DNA of 64,000 nucleotides from Paralichthys olivaceus (GCF_024713975.1 NC_091099.1:14923501-14987500); one strand, 5' to 3'; shown: positions 27,501 through 41,084, counted from the stretch's first letter. Program-made: numbers and translations. The notes: generated by a model from the letters alone, not told the origin.

Positions 27501-30260
27501 TTTACTTCTTATTAACACTGAACACGGCGCCTCATGCCGCCGCTGTGCCTGTTAGCATGCATTAAGGCACAGGAGCGTGAGGTGAGCAAGCAGTGAAGAG
27601 GAGCCACACAAAAAAAGAAAAAACTAGACAAGTCCCAAGAGGCTGGGAGATGGGCTGAATGACAATTGACTGGCTGTCAACACTCATCTGCATTCGCATA
27701 TCTTTCTGGCCCAACACGTTTAGCTGGCAGACAGCCACGGCCTTGACATATGAAGATGTAGCGCACAGCTCCTGCTCTGAGCTTTGCTTTGGAATGGCTC
27801 TGCTCTCATGCAGTATTTACTCGTGTTTCCCCCTAATTGACTCATTGTCAGGGATTGTTATTCTCCGCACTAAGAGACGGCAGAAACCCTCGTAATGGGC
27901 TCTGATTTAGAGGACAGCTGTGGCTGGGATGGAAGCGCTGGCTTCGATGTGCCCTTCAAATCACCAAACACTCAGTTGATATGGTGCAGCTCTGGAAGCA
28001 ACTGAAACCACCATCACCACTCAGATGCCTCCACACAGCCAAGTATAGAGCTGTGCAGGATAGGGTTACACTTTCATCGCACCTATTTAAACCCATGCCC
28101 GCGTTTCACAGCCGGACTCAGCACAGCATGTAAATCATGTAAGCACAGAGAGGTCATGGCCCTGCGGCTCAAGTCAAATTTATCATAACAAAATGGCTAC
28201 TTTAAAGCCACTTGAAGAGACTAAACAGAGCTAAAAAGAGATGTTGAACTAACGCCAAATGAATACTGATGATCTGTGTCTGCAGGATGTTTACACAGGC
28301 ATCTGTTTGCTTCCTCAAATCAACTTAAGTTATGTTCAATGCTTGTTTTCTAATGTTATGACAGTGGAAATATGATAATGATCAGATAAAACTTAAACTG
28401 ATTATTTGAATGTAAAACAGTGCTACTTTGACTGACCCCTCATTAGCATCATAAATTTAAGTGCAAAGAATTTCCTCCTTCATGTGTGGAAAGGCAGCGC
28501 AACACCTCTTTATCAGAGTCATTCAAGCAAAGAGTCAATAAAACATTGCAATTATGCTCGCTCTTTGAAAATATGAGATGGTCTAATTGACTGTGTGCAT
28601 TTGAGTAGAACATCAGAATTCCCTCCAGCAAGTTTAGTATCACTTATAAGCGGTACTTGCATAATCATGAGCCTGAACTCCTGAATTGTAGAGTGATGTA
28701 TTCTTCCTGAGCGGCTGGATGAGTGAGCGCTGTTGTCTTTAAGTCTTGGATTGTGCTTCATGCTCACCTTTGTGTGCAGTTTTCATTTATTTCCCTCAAG
28801 TGTCTCTTTGAGTCTGGTAATGTTGATCAGAGGCTCGACAGCAGCTTCGTAATAACATCTTCATAATGCCCGTGCCTCTCGGTTGTGGAGGGCTCGCAGT
28901 GAGAAGCTGGGGATAATAGTGTGGTGCAGCACATCAAACAGCCTGGTCAAAAAGCAAAGCACTCAATATCTCATAGGAGTGAATTTAATGGCCACTGGTT
29001 GCTCTGGACTCTTGACCCTCTCCAAGAGGCTCCATGTTAGTCACTCTCCAGTGCTTTCCAATTGAAAGCCAGCCAGACTGGTGGTGGATGAGATTTCAAC
29101 CATCTACTCAAAGCTTGGATGACTGGACCACTATCAGCTGCTCATTCTACGAAATTTAAATTATGAATACCAGAGGATTAGGGCCACAAATTAGAAGAAA
29201 AAAATGAAGATCTGAGACTTAGAGAAAAAAATTATGAGAATAAAGGAAAAATCTATTCACAAAAAAAAAAAACAAAGCAAGTAAAACCTGTGCTCCACTC
29301 CTTGATACAAATTCTTGATTAGCAATCTCACTGTGACTTAAAAAACTACAAAACTGCATATCCCCCAGATGTGACCAGCAGTATACTATTTCCTCCAAGC
29401 CTGTGTTGTTCAGAAAAGACAGTTTCTTCCATATTGTTTTCAAAGTCCTGATACTTGTGATATTGTGCTGCTGATGAGACAAAATAATTTAGTCATTTGT
29501 GAAACCTGTTACTTAATATTACTTAACAAGCTGCTCCACATTCTTCATTTTAACGCACAGGCTGATCTTCTGATATCTACCCTCTACAATGATGTAATAT
29601 TACGATCCTATTCCCAAAATTTGTTTCGTATGTATGCCAGACTTTAAGAAATAATGTAGTGATGCTACTTTTACTGTAGTGTTAATAATTATGAATTACT
29701 GTAATGTTAATAATTATCAATAATTATTCTTGAATTATGAAACTTAAGCAGAGAACCACAAAGTGTCGGATGCCAGGACATACCGACATTTCAGTGTCTG
29801 GGACCTAGCTGACTCTGCCTCAAGGCTGCCAACCACAGATTTAATATGGGTTTATATACAAGGTGTCTCGTTTAACATAATGAATATCTAATCAAGCAAC
29901 AGCACAGGAAAACAATTTCAGCAAAGTAACTGAATGCAGAATTTGTTTATATGACAGAGAATATTGCTGCAATCTGGAGAGCTCCAACTCAACATTAAAC
30001 CTCTAAATAAGAGTGAAGTCACCACTGTTTAATCTAACAACAATGCTGCTCACCACTAGGGATTGCAGCACATTATATTTACACAAAGAACACTGTCCAA
30101 TGAGGGATGCCTTCTTATTGCTGCAGGGCATCAAACGCCTGTCATTCCTACAAAGCTACTGAGCCCATGTTCAGGACTTATAATGGACTGCTATCCTCTG
30201 CTGCCATCTAGTGTTCAGAACAATGTTGCATCATGGTCTTTGTATATACGCAAAAACAAC
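18351..30260. other. Gene desert, segment 4 (no gene seen)
   Basis: No supportable gene. At 19,050-19,270 and 27,420-27,600 there are complex, low-repeat patches that could be conserved non-coding elements; the 92-codon open frame over the former has no splice or family support. Near 29,665-29,725 a short AT-rich segment is imperfectly repeated. The rest is ordinary AT-rich intergenic DNA up to the kif23 3' end. Confidence 0.5.
21497..21568. repeat. (CA)36 microsatellite
   Basis: A perfect 72-base CA run, preceded by CACAG, in the gene desert. It is likely highly polymorphic. Confidence 0.97.
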
Positions 30261-30281
30261 AGACTGGTGCTTGGAAGGAAT

Positions 30282-30287
30282 TTTATT
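30282..30287 (-). terminator. Candidate kif23 polyadenylation signal
   Basis: AATAAA on the minus strand lies about 450 bp beyond the kif23 stop codon. It is the first canonical hexamer I noticed downstream and would give a 3' UTR of roughly 470 nt. The assignment is inference; non-canonical signals closer in are possible. Confidence 0.4.
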
Positions 30288-30735
30288 CCTGAATGTAGTG
30301 ATGACAATTATATATATATATTAGGAAACAAAAATCACAAAGCATTGGATTTTTTAAACTTGAAGATCAATGTAATTCTTCGATCAAGAGACAGAAACCA
30401 CATGTAGCAAAGAACAGAGTTGTGGCAGCTTCACAATCACAATTTATGTGCCAAGTCACAAATGTGCAGAGACTCATCAGCCAGTGACTAAATATCTGCC
30501 ACTGTCCTTGATCAAATCAAGTAACACTTGTTTTCTATTGGTTCAAATACAACATATAAAATATTTTACAGAAAAAGCTTTGGTGACCCATGTTTATACA
30601 CTTCTGCATATATAAAAGGAATGGAAAATGTTTAAATATCACTAGAGCTAAATATAAAAAGTAAGAGACTATTGCACAACAGCCAGGTGAGGATATAGAG
30701 GGGGGAGTGATCATTTGAGCATCTGTCGGCTGCGT

Positions 30736-33700
30736 TCAGGGTTTTCTGCGCCTGTGAGAGAACAGTTTTATGAGAAACTCTCTTCTTTGTGTTGTAAAGG
30801 AAAACTAAACTATCTGTAAAGACAGAGACTTACTTGGTGACTCCCAGATGCTCCAAACCTGGACCCATGTTTGATCCAGCCCTCATCTCCATCGCCACGG
30901 CGCACTGAACACAAGAAACATTAGTACATCAAAATAAATGAGTCTGCCAAATGTAAGATGCATTAGTAACAACACATGATTATAAATGCTATTGTTGAAA
31001 ATTGGTTTATGCCCACAGTGTTTGTGTAAAGAGTGCTACTTTAACAGGTGGATTATAGAGAAGATCGTCCTCACATCAAACAACACCATACACAGAAAAA
31101 ACTACATGTGTTTAAATAAAGTGAGTAACTGGTTATTTGGTACATTTCTACTGTAACATAATTCAGAAACCCTGCAATATTACAGTTATTGTTAAAACTT
31201 ACAGATGTACTGAATTAACTCTATGAAAATGCCAGTGAAGTTTTTTCGTCCCTGTCAGTTTGCACGTTTGTCAGCCAGATTACCCCAAAGCTACTGAACA
31301 ATTTTCTGCAAGACATGGTAGACATGGGCTCAGTGAGAAGCCATTAGATTTTTCCCCACTGGAACATTGCAAGACAAAGTGTTATAAAAGTATAATTTGT
31401 GGATCTTAGGCGCAAATAAAAAATCTGTATCTAGTTAATTTAAATATGGTTTTTTAAGAGATTGTTGGGCCATGGCTAGTTACAGCTGTAATGATTAATG
31501 GAACACCACAAAATTAAATCACTATTTTAATAATCGAGTCATTTCATGAAAAAAATAAGTCCCTAGTTACAGCTTCTTGACTGTGAGCTCTTCTTTGGTT
31601 TCAGATTTAATATTATCATTTGACTAATTGTTCGTCAAACATGATTGTTTATGTTTTAATTATGTTATTTAAGACATTAATAATTGTTTGTAGTATCTTT
31701 AAAAAGAGCAGTTTCTTATGGTTTGTTCAAAGTGATAGAAACACCTTTTTATCAAATCTAATAAAAAAAAAACCAAGACACAAATGCAACAGTAGGTAAT
31801 AGATTTATCAATGTTATCCTCTTACCCTTGTCTCCACATCAGTCCAAGCTCCATCTGTTCGATTGCTGTTGGCTGGAGTACCTTCTGAAGATTTCCTCTT
31901 GCGGCTTCAGAGACAAAAACAGTGACAGATGTTAAACATCATTCTTTAAAATCTGGTTAATCAACATATTAATCTGCAGTGAGTAGCTACCCAGGGACTG
32001 TGGTGAGCTCCTGTTTCAGAGTCTCGATGTCAGTGAACTGGACAGATTGTCCTCCTCCCCTGGTTTTAAGCACCTCACCCTAAAAAAGACAAAACAAAAA
32101 TGCCATGCACGTTATCAGGTGTTTCCTCTATGAGTTGATAAAGAGATGACATGAGGTGCGTCAGACAGGTTAAGGTTAGAACAGAAGTGACATCGTCTCT
32201 GGATTGCAGCCAATGACTAGCTGCATATTTTGTGGACAAAAACCAAAGAAAACTATTTTCTGTTTTATACACTGTGAAAAGACATTCTGCCAAATATAGT
32301 AAACAATATATAGGAGGGACATCACAGACACGATGAAGAGTTCACATCATCCTCATGTCCCAGAACCAGAGAAGCAGTGACAAAATGGATGAGATTGCTG
32401 AAGTTTAAAAATCATCAGCTGCTCATACAACCAGTTTTCCTAGTCACTTGCTAGTTCCCTAAAAAGAAAAAAGCTTGCATGACTATGATGTTTGACTGAC
32501 TAGCTTACCTTTATCAGTTTGGTCTTTATCTCTCCATCAGAGGCTACCTCCTGGTGGGTTAACACGTATCTGTCGCACTTCGACAGGGCCTTCTCACTGG
32601 GTGTAGACACCTGAATTGCATTGGGGATGACGGGCTGCAAAACTGTACCCAGGTCCAGGCTGGATGCAGGTTTATGATCTACCCACTTCTCCCCACCAGC
32701 AGAGCGGGAGCGACGGTGCAACGGGCGTACTGGTGTCGTTGTCTATTCGGATCAACAGGTGATCCAACAGCAGAGGGGGGGAAAAAAGAATCATGCACCT
32801 TGATCAAATGATTACATAAAAGCTTGACATGAAACTGGTAAATGACTGTGGAAACTTGTAGGAACCCAAATTGCAGAAACAGTGTTAAATATTCCACTTG
32901 AAAGAAATCTGCATAACCCTTAAAAAAATGTGATTGCAGAAGCCAGTTATCATTCTACAACTTCATACTGCTGCCTGTAACCAACTCACTGACCCTGTAG
33001 CTTCTCTCAATTAGGTCTAGATTGAGCGTAGGGGGTGGGGAGTGGACCTCTTCCACCTCTCTAGACCAGCACAGAGCTCTCCTCTTGGCCCGGCGCACTG
33101 AAGGGGCTTCTGAAAACTGTGTACTTGTGGGCATACTAGGTGAAGGGTAACCCTGACTGTCGTCCTGAGTGGAGAAGCAGCTAGTCATCGACAAAGGGCT
33201 ACTGTTTCTGGGGAGGGGTCTTGGGTCCATCTCTGACTCTTCAAATCTAGTGGCAGTGAAAGGTTGAGACCCTGGCAGTGGGCTGACATGAGGAGAATCA
33301 ACAGGGAACTGGGGAGACTGCACAAAGGCACAGAGGTAGTTAGATTGAGTTAGTAATGGAGACATAGAAACCACATAAAAATGACATGTTACCATAGATG
33401 GTAGTAAATCGCACTGCCTTGTAAATCATTCTACCTTTCTGGGGATTATGTGGTATTTTTTGTGAGACTGAAAGTTATTTTCAAAGCTCAATTACTCAAA
33501 TGTATTCATGACATTGGTTTTTCTTACTTTTGTGACATGCAGCTGTTATTGGGTTAGGATTAGTAATGTTCAGTGTAGTGTATTAGTGCACACAGAAATG
33601 GAACCGAAATGTGTCAAACTATAGCTACCATGCATCTAACAATGATTAATAACAAGAGTATCGTCAAAACAACGTACAGGGATTGGTGAAGGTGAGGCCG

Positions 33701-36700
33701 ATCTCTTTGCAGGAAGACGCTCATCTCTGGAAGGGCGCTGAGGATGAGGCTGCGTCTGACGTGGCGGAGGATCAGGACGACCTGGAGTCTTTCCCTCTGT
33801 CACGATGGCCTTGAGCTGCTTAAGCTTCTCGTCTTTCACCCAGAGCTTGTTCTGCATCTCCAGCTGCTTTGCATTGACGCGTCTCTCCTGCACAGCCAGA
33901 GGCATAATATTCAATTGAAACACCACTGACTGCCACATGACGACTGAGAAAGATGAGGAATGTGAAGTTTCTAAACAAAAAAAAACAAGCCTGTAAACAA
34001 CAGAGTGCTAGATCTGTGTTGTAAGAGGACCACTCACACATTCTTTCTCCCATTTATGCTGTGTGTCTGAGACAACACCATGAAGGCGCTGCTCCATGCG
34101 TCGCTTCTCAGAAAGCTCCCTCTGCAGCCTCTGCTCTCTGGTTTCCAGCTCCTGCTGCAGTGAACGCTTGTCGCCCTCATAGGTCTTTGTTGTTTTCTGT
34201 AGGATGTCAATCTGGAACAGAAGCATGTTGGACATGTGAGAAACTAATGTAAATAAACCAGCACTGAGGTTTGAATGTTTGTTTCTCACCTTGAGTTCTA
34301 GCATCTTGTTTTTCTTCTCCAAGCGTTCGATCTCTGCCTTGTTGGATTGGATAACTTTGTCTTTCTCAACCAGTCTGCCATTTTGTTCATGAATAAAGTT
34401 GTCTTTGGAAATTAGGTTGCTGTCCATGTTCTGAAGCGTAGACTTCATCATAAAGGCTGAAACAATGTGGAGAAAAATGTGAGCTACGATAACAAATCAA
34501 ACTTTGAGTAAACCTGAACCGTCAAAGCCACAAGTTAAAGTCTGAGGTAAAATGAGGAGACACCTGCTTTGTTGTACTCCTCAATCATCATCTGTCTGAT
34601 CCTGTGTCTGTTCTGTAGAGCTTCAATCAGCCTGGGCAGGGTGATGTCATCATGAGGGTCGGTCACCTCAGAGGAGGGCAGAGGCGGGAGGCTGAACACC
34701 AGGTGGTTTATAACAGAGGGCAAGTCTGCAGAAACAGTCAACACATTCCATAGATGACTTAATTAAAGGTCTTAATTCAATGTGAATTCATACCTGTTAT
34801 GTCAGTTATTCAGCTGAAAAATGTTAAAATAAATCAAAGAAGTGAACAAGAATAGAAGCCAATTCTCTTTGAAATAATGTGATGAAAGCCCCAAATGTCA
34901 ATTGGCCATGGTTTGACATGTTGCTGTGTTATTCAAATCAAAAAGAAATATATTTATTGGAGATATGGTTTTCATCAGCTCAATGTGACAATGGACCAGG
35001 CTCATCTTTAACCACAAGAGTCTCATAATTAACCAGTCTTGTTTAGCATTTGACTTATACAGTGTAAGCCCTTCACCTCTGTCTATCGGGCCACCGCGCT
35101 CTTCCAGTTTGCGAGAGAGTTCATCTTTGAAGGCCTGGTTTCTGTGACGACGGCCAGGAGTGAAGCCACAGATGGGCCTGTCTGCTGGCCGAGCTACCTC
35201 CACCTCCTGCGTCATCTCTGCAAACCGCATCACCAGCTGCACAAGCAGAGCACCGTTTGTGTGTCAGGCAGAAAAACACTTTCTTTAAAAGAGTAAAAGA
35301 GACAGTAAAATGTGGGATGAGCCTACCAGGGTTTCTTCATAGTCGTCAGCCTTGGGATTAACATTAACAACCATTCTGACTTTTCCCTCTCCATCAAAGT
35401 AGTTCTTGAACAGATGGGTTACTTTAGAGTCTCTGTAAGGGACCATCTGGAAGAGAAAACTTATATTACCTCAATGGTCCACCAGTGAATAAAATGACAG
35501 TGTTCAACTTCAGTGTGACAATTCATACCCTGTTTGTGCCACACATCTGGTTCTCCCGAAGTATTTCAATGCAGGTCCGCAGATTCAGCAGAGACTGATT
35601 AATGTTACCTGCAAGTGGGGGTTGTTGTTAAATCTCAGCTAATATTAAAACCAAATCTTAAAGGGAAAGTTCACCCAAAAATGAAAATTCAGTCATTATC
35701 TACTCACCGCAGTGCCGATGAAGTGAAGTGTTTGAGTTTGCAGACATTTAGGCTAAAAACACGGTGTAATGATGGAGTTCGGAGACGAGGTTGGATGTCT
35801 GGGTTAAGGGCACTTGGATGACACCACAGGAGCAGTATGGAGGCATGTTGTGTTTTTTTTCTGTAGTTTTTTTTTTTTAAGGTTGGAAAAGTGGTCGCCA
35901 TTTACTCCCATCGGTATAGCAGAGAGAAGATAATAAGTGAATTTTCATTTTTGGGTGAACTATCCCTTTACTGTTCAGCTCAACAAACCTGCTTCACGTA
36001 TACGAGTGCCTTCTGCCCCGGTCCTACCAGTGCGCTCACTTCCTGCCAAGTCCACCAGGCACAGCTGACTGACAGTCACCTGGTTCTTATCCTGACAAAC
36101 AAACACTTATTTAAATTCTTAAAATTCTTATCACCAGTCCTTTTAATTGATCTAAAATATTAACTACAGAGCTGCACTCAGCTGTAGAACCAGAAATTCA
36201 GTTGAAACTTGATCTCACCTGGAGGATGTTGTCACCATCTGCATCGAGAGGAGCCTGAGCCAGTTTAATAATGAACACACTGTGGGAGCGGCTGGACTCT
36301 CTGTTTAGCCGGGTGTTAGCAACCTTTCTCTTCTTCTGACCTGTAGAAACATAGTAAAGGTAAATAGTAAAATTTCAACGATGTTTGAGGCTTTTCTGCA
36401 GAGTTCACCAAGTTAAATGCAAGACCCTAAGAAATTCATACGTGACGCATTTGAGATCCTATCACTCAGACCACAGTCAGGAGATCTGGGACTAATGGGT
36501 CACATTCTTTAAACTATGTGAACCCATATATCTCCTGGGTCTCATTGAGAGGATGTACTTGACTAACGTCTTCTGACCCACTACTGTTTGATAATGAACC
36601 AAAAATATTGGTCTACTTCTGTTTTTCGTATCTCTCGAGACGGATATTAATAACAGGTGTGAACAGGGCCTTTGATACTTTATATATATAAAAAGATATG

Positions 36701-39700
36701 TGTTTTTTCATCTTTATATGCAATTCAAGTACTTTACTTGTACAATTTTAGGCTGCTGCTCAGAGAGAAGATTGACTTAAATCATTTCCCAGTCAGAACC
36801 GACCCGGAGGCCAGAAATACCAGGTCAGTCTCATCTACGATCATCAGTGCAGTATTTTCCTTCTTCCCTGAAATCTGACCCCGTTCATTTCTAAATGCAG
36901 ACGTTACCTCTCCAGAACACTTGAAACGTCTCCTCAGCAGACTTGACTTCGACTTCCATACAACCAGCCACGTACATGTTGTGATTCTGATCCTCTCTGA
37001 GGATTTTAGACTGAGGAGGTCTACAGTGAGAAAATACACATTAGTCACTGAAAACGCAAAACTGCGTTTTTCATGCAGCAGATTTGGGTTCAGAACAGCA
37101 CCGTGGGATATTATTGCTTGGGTACAGCCATAGGAAGTTATCGGACAGTAAAAATCATGAAGCGACTTTTGAAGCAACAGACAGCAGGTTTACAGACATT
37201 CAGGAGCTTTGCCATAACAAGACTATGAGCAGCAGCAGGGGGGTATTCTGATGATTTTTAGAAATGAAGAAATGCTCGTCAACACTGGAGACATGACCTG
37301 GTGTAAGTGACAATGAGCAGCTCTGCCAGGCAGGCTTTTGATTAGGGCTGAGTATTGATATATTTTTACTTTTTGTTACCGAATGAATGTGTCACTAATT
37401 TAAAGGTTTTGATTCATTTTATGATTCATACTTTTTCAGATCTCTTTGATCTGACCATTTGATTCAATTTTTTCAATTTGACTCAGTGATCATTGAATGA
37501 TTATTTTCAATATCAATCAGGCCATTTATTTTTGAATTAATTATTTTTTATCAAATATATTTGTAGAAAATGTTTAAAAAAGCCAATCACAAATTCCTTA
37601 AGCTCAGATGACATCTTTGGATTGCTTGTGCCATTAACATCCAAAATCTAATTATATACAATCAGTTTACAGTTAGATTAAAAAAAGAAAGATCCTAACC
37701 ACAAATAGACTTAAACTAAAGATTATTTGGCATTTCTGCCTAAATATACATTTAGTTAAATTAGTATGACATTGCTTGGATTTCTGTGTTGCAGATAAAG
37801 CATAAATAAAATAAAGTAAAAAATTGGTAAAGGATTTGCCATTGATTTTGACTCCCTAGATTTTTAAACAACACTGCTCAATGCTTCAGTAACGTCTTAG
37901 TTGTCAACTGGTTTTCAAATGGATCTTAGACTCCAAGGAATAATCAAAACTATACAGAACATATCTGTATCTTTGGAGATGTCTCCAGTGTTGACAACAT
38001 TGAATTTACAATCTATATTTGAGTTTAAGAGGGAAAGTTCATCTAAATCAGGCTTCTACTCTGATATTTGAGTATTCACTGGTCACATACACGAACTCAG
38101 TGTTCTGGCGCACAGGTGTGCCTCCACCATTCCACCTAGTAAAAAGAAAAGATAACAATAGCATCGTCCAGCTACTCTGACATAAAAGAATCACCTGTAA
38201 AAACTTTAAACGTGATCCAGTTCTTAACAGTTAAAACATGATGCTGTCTACATACTCTTATTTCTGAATTATGCTCAGTTTACACTTTCTGCACTCACTT
38301 TGGCTTGATTACATCTTCCTGAGTTTCCTCCAGGAGATCGTAGATGTAGTTGTTGTAGATTTCTATGTAGGAGACGAAGACACTGTAGCTGCTGTCCTCG
38401 TCCACACCATCTGTTTTATAAGCCTCCTCCGGCTTAATCATGTCAGCAATTTCAGGATCAAGTTTTTGTCTGAAATCAAAGTTGTGAATTACATGTTACG
38501 TGTCAAATAACATTGAGAAACATTACATTATGGCAGTTCACTGATGTTTTCCAGGGTACAGACTTACCTGGAGGAAGTTGTTTTAGGAGCAGGCAAATTG
38601 TTTTCTCGTCTTTGGCGCTCCAACAAAGCATCAACTTCATTCTGGATCTCCATACCATTTTTATCATCTGTCTTAAAAACCTGAATAAGCAGGTGGAATA
38701 AGATAAACCCATACAAATAAATACAGATTCAGTGTCAAATTATGTGGTTAAAAACATAATCAACGTGTTCTTGGGTACAACTCTCTTACATATCTTTTGG
38801 TCTGGTACGGGCCTATGGTGTTGAAGATCATGTCGAGTGAGCGAGGTAGAAGTCCACCCTGGCCTGGAGAGCCAGTCATGGTAAACGTCTTTCCGCTTCC
38901 TGTCACGCCATATGTGAAGAGCAGTCCTGCAACAATCAATCAAAAAATCAAATTATTGTCTTCAAGCACAACAGTTCTTGGTGCTTATGCATATGTACAA
39001 TACAACAAAACCTCTGATATTAAGTGGGCAAAAGGGCTGCTGCCTGTTACAACGTATTCTTATGTGCTGTCTTATCATATCAGACATCTAATGTGTTTTT
39101 ACTTTTACTGAAAGGCAGAGTAAAAAACTGGCCATGACAGAAGATGGAGAGACATAAAAATCTGGATGACTGCTCAGATTTCTCACTGATGATCCAACGT
39201 GCAGTGACTGTCAGATCATCAGTTTCAGAAATTTACAGACAATGGTTGGAAACAGACCAAAGAGGTGCGGTGGGAGAAGTGTTCCAACCACTAAATGAAA
39301 ATCTGATGTTCTGTTCAGAATACTGCTTTACTGTTATTCTTGAAATCAGATCAGTTTGTCTTTGTTCTTACCATTTTTTCCATGGATGAGGTCATCAACA
39401 AGAGGTTTGGCCACATGCTCAAACAACTCCATCTGAGATACTGAAACCCCAAAGACTTTTTTGAAGGAATACTGAGTCTGGGAAGAAAAATAGAGGGACT
39501 TGAATAATTATAATTAATAACGAGGATGGCATTATATATTTTTCTTGTTGGTGAATCACATAGAAAAAGCTGCATTATGCCTAATACTCAGCAATAACTA
39601 AATTCTACATTAGACAGTAAATGATGACAAATAAAAATAATACATAAAATAGTTTGTACTTGTACAAAATGGTGAACAAAAACTACCCCAGGTACATGGT

Positions 39701-40804
39701 ATTATTACCTCTTTGTACTCTCCATTGCGGTTTGTTTTGAAGCCTTCAGGGGCATGCAGTTGGATGGTGGTGTTGCTGATCACCTCAATGCAGCACTCCT
39801 CATCCCCCACACCCAGAGGACGTACACGACAGTACACCTGAGAGGAAATGTCAGTTAAATGTGCTCCCGGGGGATGTAGTGATTTTTCCATCATTGCAAC
39901 TTTTGGACATTTAACATACAATCATTAACAAGCTTTACCTTACAACTACAACTTGCATAACACCCAGTAATCATCTCACAAATATAATTAATGCTGCAAT
40001 TTGCATTGTAAAATCTTGACACTCACACCAACTGGGTCTTTCTGGCTGCTGGGAGGGTTTCTTGGAGGCCTGCGGGGGGTTTTACCCTTCCTGAAATTAA
40101 AATATCACATTTAATTACAGTTCAGTTTTCAAGTTTTAGACTGAGGAAGGTTAAAAAAAACAATTTGAAGACCTCAACATAGACAGTCAGGGGTTTCAAC
40201 CATGTCTGTACTAATATTGCATTTGATAAACTAAACAAAAATGATAATAATAATATATTGCTGGGGGGAAATATTTATTGATAGAGTAAAGCAACCATTA
40301 TACCATGGTAAGTTTTGAGATAGTTTTAAGTTTACATTTATTATTATGACTATTTGAATATACAAGTGGCCCCTTCCAGTGAAGTACCCAGTCTCTAACA
40401 CCACACTTTTGTTTGATTGCCCTGTTCTACATTAACACCTATGATTTACACACAGAAACCAAAATCACTGTCTGCTGCAGACACGAGAACATTTAGTTTA
40501 ACATTCATTCATTAAGACGTTTTAAAAACGCTGTAATGCTTTCTGGGGGCATTAAACAAAAGCTTATGGTGCTTTAATAGATACGTTACGATACCGGAGA
40601 TACGTTGTTGGTGTTAGCATTTTTTTGAGCCACTGGCTGAGCTGCTAGCTAACGACACTAGCTAAGCTAGTTAACTTGTTTGTATTGTCTTTACAAGCTC
40701 GGAAACTGAAGAAAAGCCCTCGAGTCACTAACGAGCTCGTGGCAGTTCGTGTTTGCGGTCAGACAGATGAAACGGTAAAGGTTTACTCACGCTTGTCTGT
40801 TCAT
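30736..40804 (-). CDS. kif23: Kinesin-like protein KIF23 (MKLP1), centralspindlin motor
   Basis: Plus-end kinesin-6 that pairs with the RhoGAP RACGAP1/CYK4 to bundle the central spindle and drive cytokinesis. Twenty-four coding exons (high to low): 40804-40791, 40090-40027, 39837-39709, 39477-39372, 38926-38790, 38680-38568, 38469-38299, 38135-38091, 37020-36908, 36340-36219, 36091-35989, 35608-35529, 35446-35327, 35236-35077, 34725-34564, 34456-34290, 34211-34038, 33887-33678, 33317-32994, 32742-32509, 32079-31991, 31904-31826, 30904-30834, 30751-30736. They sum to 3003 nt, giving 1000 aa (human about 960), with every phase consistent. Visible motifs are the P-loop GVTGSGKT (111-118), switch I NRESSRSH (310-317), switch II DLAGSE (352-357), a coiled coil encoded by exons 15-18, the HRRSRSAG motif (847-854, 14-3-3/Aurora B region in human), a basic RKRKSS (947-952), and a KRRKP C terminus. 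Start chosen because the 14-nt first exon joins in phase to the conserved KDPVGVYCRVRP region. Exons 8 (45 nt) and 19 (324 nt) are removable in frame. Confidence 0.96.
31225..31480 (-). repeat. Dispersed fish repeat, copy A (kif23 intron 22)
   Basis: Contains TTTGTCAGCCAGATTACCCC, then AGCTACTGAACAATTTTCTG, and ends near TTGTTGGGCCATGGC. This is the reverse orientation of the repeats at 42295-42605 and 57270-57450, with the same order of blocks. I suspect the 3' part of an old non-LTR retrotransposon, but the class is not certain. Confidence 0.6.
35659..35970. mobile_element. MITE with about 33-bp terminal inverted repeats (kif23 intron 11)
   Basis: The left end TAAAGGGAAAGTTCACCCAA is mirrored by the right end, which on the other strand reads TAAAGGGATAGTTCACCCAA. 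The match continues through AAAATGAAAATTCA, with one mismatch over about 33 bases. The 312-bp element makes up most of the 380-bp intron between the exons ending at 35989 and starting at 35608. It has no coding capacity and is a non-autonomous DNA transposon of a type very common in teleosts. Confidence 0.85.
38091..38135 (-). other. kif23: kif23 exon 8, 45-nt in-frame cassette exon
   Basis: Flanked by TTTTTACTAG on the acceptor side and GTATGTGA on the donor side. It adds 15 residues ending in NTEFV to the motor domain just before PPQSK. The upstream exon ends AA (phase 2) and the downstream exon begins with A (phase 2), so skipping gives KPPQSK with no frame change. From memory, human KIF23 isoforms also differ at this point. 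Inclusion versus skipping cannot be decided from DNA. Confidence 0.8.
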
Positions 40805-41046
40805 TGTGACCTGCTGCTTGTTGTGCTTTTCTACCGGTTCTGTTGCTGCCACAGGTTTAAATTTTCCCTCCGCCTCAAATCACGAGACCTTTTCAAAACG
40901 AGCCTGCAGCAGCCAATCAGATTTCACTACACCAAATACGTGTTTCCGCTTCCGTGTCACTTCCAACCCTTTTGTGGAAAGTGCAAAGATGTCGGATGTG
41001 TTGACGCTCATCAATTAAAGTGAAACAGATTCCCAGGAAACAGGCC

Positions 41047-41084
<38 letters not shown>

